Assembly (NCBI GenBank): GCA_003445735.1
Contig: DMCR01000074.1
Coordinates: 3,340 to 9,403, forward strand
Source of the DNA: Cryomorphaceae bacterium
GTDB taxonomy: Bacteria > Bacteroidota > Bacteroidia > Flavobacteriales > Schleiferiaceae
DNA length: 6,064 nucleotides
Direction: 5' to 3'
This document shows positions 4,629 to 6,064 of the stretch, piece after piece (positions within the stretch are counted from its first letter, which is position 1; every line of letters begins with the position of its first letter). The position numbers and the translations under genes are program-made. The notes under the pieces are model-generated. The model did no database searches, had not been told where the DNA came from, and saw only the letters and a program-made list of their open reading frames with translations.

Positions 4629-6064
4629 CTATGAGATGGTCAGGTCCACGTTTCTGAAGACCAGCTCCCCTTCAAAGGCATCCAACAGAATCACATCGTC
4701 GGCATGTACCTTGCCTGCAATGATTTCCTTGCTCAGTGCATTGAGCACTTCGTTTTGAATGGCTCGTTTCACTGGTCGCGCGCCGTATTGTGGATCCCAG
4801 CCAGCCTCGCTGAGGTGGGCGATGGCTTCTGGACTGGCCTCTAAGGTGATGTTCTGCTCGTTCAAGCGTCGCTTTACCGCATTTAGTTGCAAGCCCACAA
4901 TCTTACTCATCTCGCTCCTATCGAGCGGGCTGAATACGCTGATTTCATCGATGCGGTTGATGAATTCTGGGCGTACCACCTTCTGTAGAAGTCCTATGAG
5001 CTCAGGTTTTAATCTGTTCATCATGGTGGCGTACTCCTCGCCGTCGTATTGATCGATGGCTTCGTTAATCAGGTGAGAACCAATGTTGCTCGTCATGATC
5101 ACTAGGGCGTTAGTGAAGTTCACCGTACGGCCTTTATTATCCGTTAGGCGACCATCATCGAGCACCTGCAAGAGAATGTTGAACGTGTCGGGATGCGCCT
5201 TTTCAATCTCGTCCAAGAGAATAACGCTGTAGGGCATGCGGCGAACCACCTCGGTTAATTGCCCCCCCTCATCGTATCCGACATATCCCGGAGGCGCACC
5301 CAACAATCTGCTCACGCTGTGCTTCTCTTGGTATTCACTCATATCGATACGCGTCATCGCTTGTTCGTCGTTAAAAAGGTAGGCCGCGAGGGCCTTAGCA
5401 AGCTCGGTTTTTCCCACTCCGGTCGTTCCGAGGAATAGGAAGCTCCCAATAGGCTTATTAGGATCACCCAAACCGGCTCTAGAACGGCGTATCGCGTCGC
5501 TCACAGCGCCAATGGCCGCTTCCTGCCCCACCACGCGCTTGTGGAGCTCTTCTTCCATACGGAGCAGTTTCATACGCTCGCTTTCCAACATCTTCTGCAC
5601 GGGAATACCGGTCCAGCGGCTCACGACTTCTGCAATATCTTCAGCGATAACCTCTTCTTTAATCATGGTACGCTCGCTATTCTCGAGATCTGCTTCGGCT
5701 TGATTCAGTTCTTTTTCTTCCTCTTGAATCAATCCATAGCGAATTTCAGCAACTCTTCCATAGTTACCAGCGCGCTCCTCACGCTCGGCTTCGAGCTTAT
5801 ACTGCTCTAAGCGTTCTTTGATTTCTTGAATGCGCTCCGCACTGTTTTTCTCGCGTTCCCATACGGCACTGAGGGCATTGCGTTCTTCATATAATTCGCT
5901 GAGCTCAGATTTAATAACGGCCAATTTCTTTTTATCGTCCTCCCGTTTAATGCCTTCCTGCTCAATTTCAAGTTGAAGGATTTTACGGTCTAGAATGTCT
6001 AATTCCTCCGGCTTAGAGTTAATCTCCATACGAATCTTTGAAGCCGCTTCGTCCATCAAGTCGA
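4629..6064 (-). CDS. clpB: ATP-dependent disaggregase ClpB, C-terminal part (5' end beyond the window)
   Basis: ClpB is a cytoplasmic hexameric Hsp100 chaperone that, with DnaK, threads and rescues aggregated proteins after heat stress. About 477 C-terminal residues of an expected 850-870 are present. The frame is open to the window edge, so the TTG at 6059 and ATG at 6056 are internal codons (DLMDEAAS), not starts. Numbering from 6059: the end of NBD1 is followed by the coiled-coil middle domain at about 20-150, with length close to E. coli and the conserved Tyr of its second motif at Y108. NBD2 has Walker A GTTGVGKT (211-218), pore loop GYVG with Tyr259, Walker B VILLDEIEKA with Glu284, sensor-1 Asn325, Arg finger Arg369 in INRID, and sensor-2 GAR (426-428). 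Thr in Walker A where E. coli has Pro is seen in relatives. The middle domain separates it from ClpA/ClpC. It lacks the ClpP-binding IGL/F loop as far as I can see. Confidence 0.95.
   Translation of the reverse strand, partial: DLMDEAASKIRMEINSKPEELDILDRKILQLEIEQEGIKREDDKKKLAVIKSELSELYEERNALSAVWEREKNSAERIQEIKERLEQYKLEAEREERAGNYGRVAEIRYGLIQEEEKELNQAEADLENSERTMIKEEVIAEDIAEVVSRWTGIPVQKMLESERMKLLRMEEELHKRVVGQEAAIGAVSDAIRRSRAGLGDPNKPIGSFLFLGTTGVGKTELAKALAAYLFNDEQAMTRIDMSEYQEKHSVSRLLGAPPGYVGYDEGGQLTEVVRRMPYSVILLDEIEKAHPDTFNILLQVLDDGRLTDNKGRTVNFTNALVIMTSNIGSHLINEAIDQYDGEEYATMMNRLKPELIGLLQKVVRPEFINRIDEISVFSPLDRSEMSKIVGLQLNAVKRRLNEQNITLEASPEAIAHLSEAGWDPQYGARPVKRAIQNEVLNALSKEIIAGKVHADDVILLDAFEGELVFRNVDLTIS

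Noticed and set aside
4759..5810. Short plus-strand open frames opposite clpB
   Set aside because: They are antisense to a highly conserved ATPase and show no domain or start signal.
6054..6059. TTG/ATG codons that could be taken as the clpB start
   Set aside because: The upstream codons stay in frame to the window edge and encode the conserved ClpB sequence leading into DLMDEAAS. The true start lies roughly 380-390 codons further upstream, outside the window.

Overview
The window looks like a chromosomal housekeeping segment from a member of the Bacteroidota, most likely of the order Flavobacteriales. Three things suggest this. The protein sequences resemble flavobacterial homologues: the Lrp-type regulator, the MltG with a PDTYEVYWNSS signature, and the acetyltransferase with a DLFDYDPF signature. 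Most genes lack a Shine-Dalgarno sequence. AT-rich upstream regions carry TAnnTTTG boxes like the Bacteroidota -7 promoter element. The taxonomic placement is inference from remembered family features, not from a search.

Layout, left to right. Positions 1-117 are an AT-rich promoter region. At 118-585 (+) lies a small Lrp/AsnC-family regulator, closed by a very clean hairpin terminator. It converges on a Do/DegQ-type periplasmic serine protease on the minus strand (700-2154), which has its own terminator. The 115-bp region 2155-2269 is divergent and serves both the protease (-) and a three-gene operon (+). That operon is dapF (diaminopimelate epimerase, 2270-3034), a GNAT N-acetyltransferase (3040-3552) and mltG (endolytic murein transglycosylase, 3549-4577). 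Its genes are separated by 5 nt and then by a 4-nt ATGA overlap. A strong bidirectional hairpin at 4578-4612 ends this operon and also serves clpB, which converges from the right. clpB is cut by the right edge of the window, leaving only its middle domain and second ATPase domain.

Functionally, the central operon concerns the cell wall. DapF supplies meso-diaminopimelate for lysine and peptidoglycan peptides, and MltG cuts nascent glycan strands at the membrane. The acetyltransferase between them has no assigned substrate. The two flanking minus-strand genes are protein quality-control factors, DegQ in the periplasm and ClpB in the cytoplasm.

I see no mobile element, CRISPR array, rRNA or tRNA, phage gene, or convincing new system. 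All genes read as intact except clpB, which is truncated only by the window edge. The observations in the findings section are modest.
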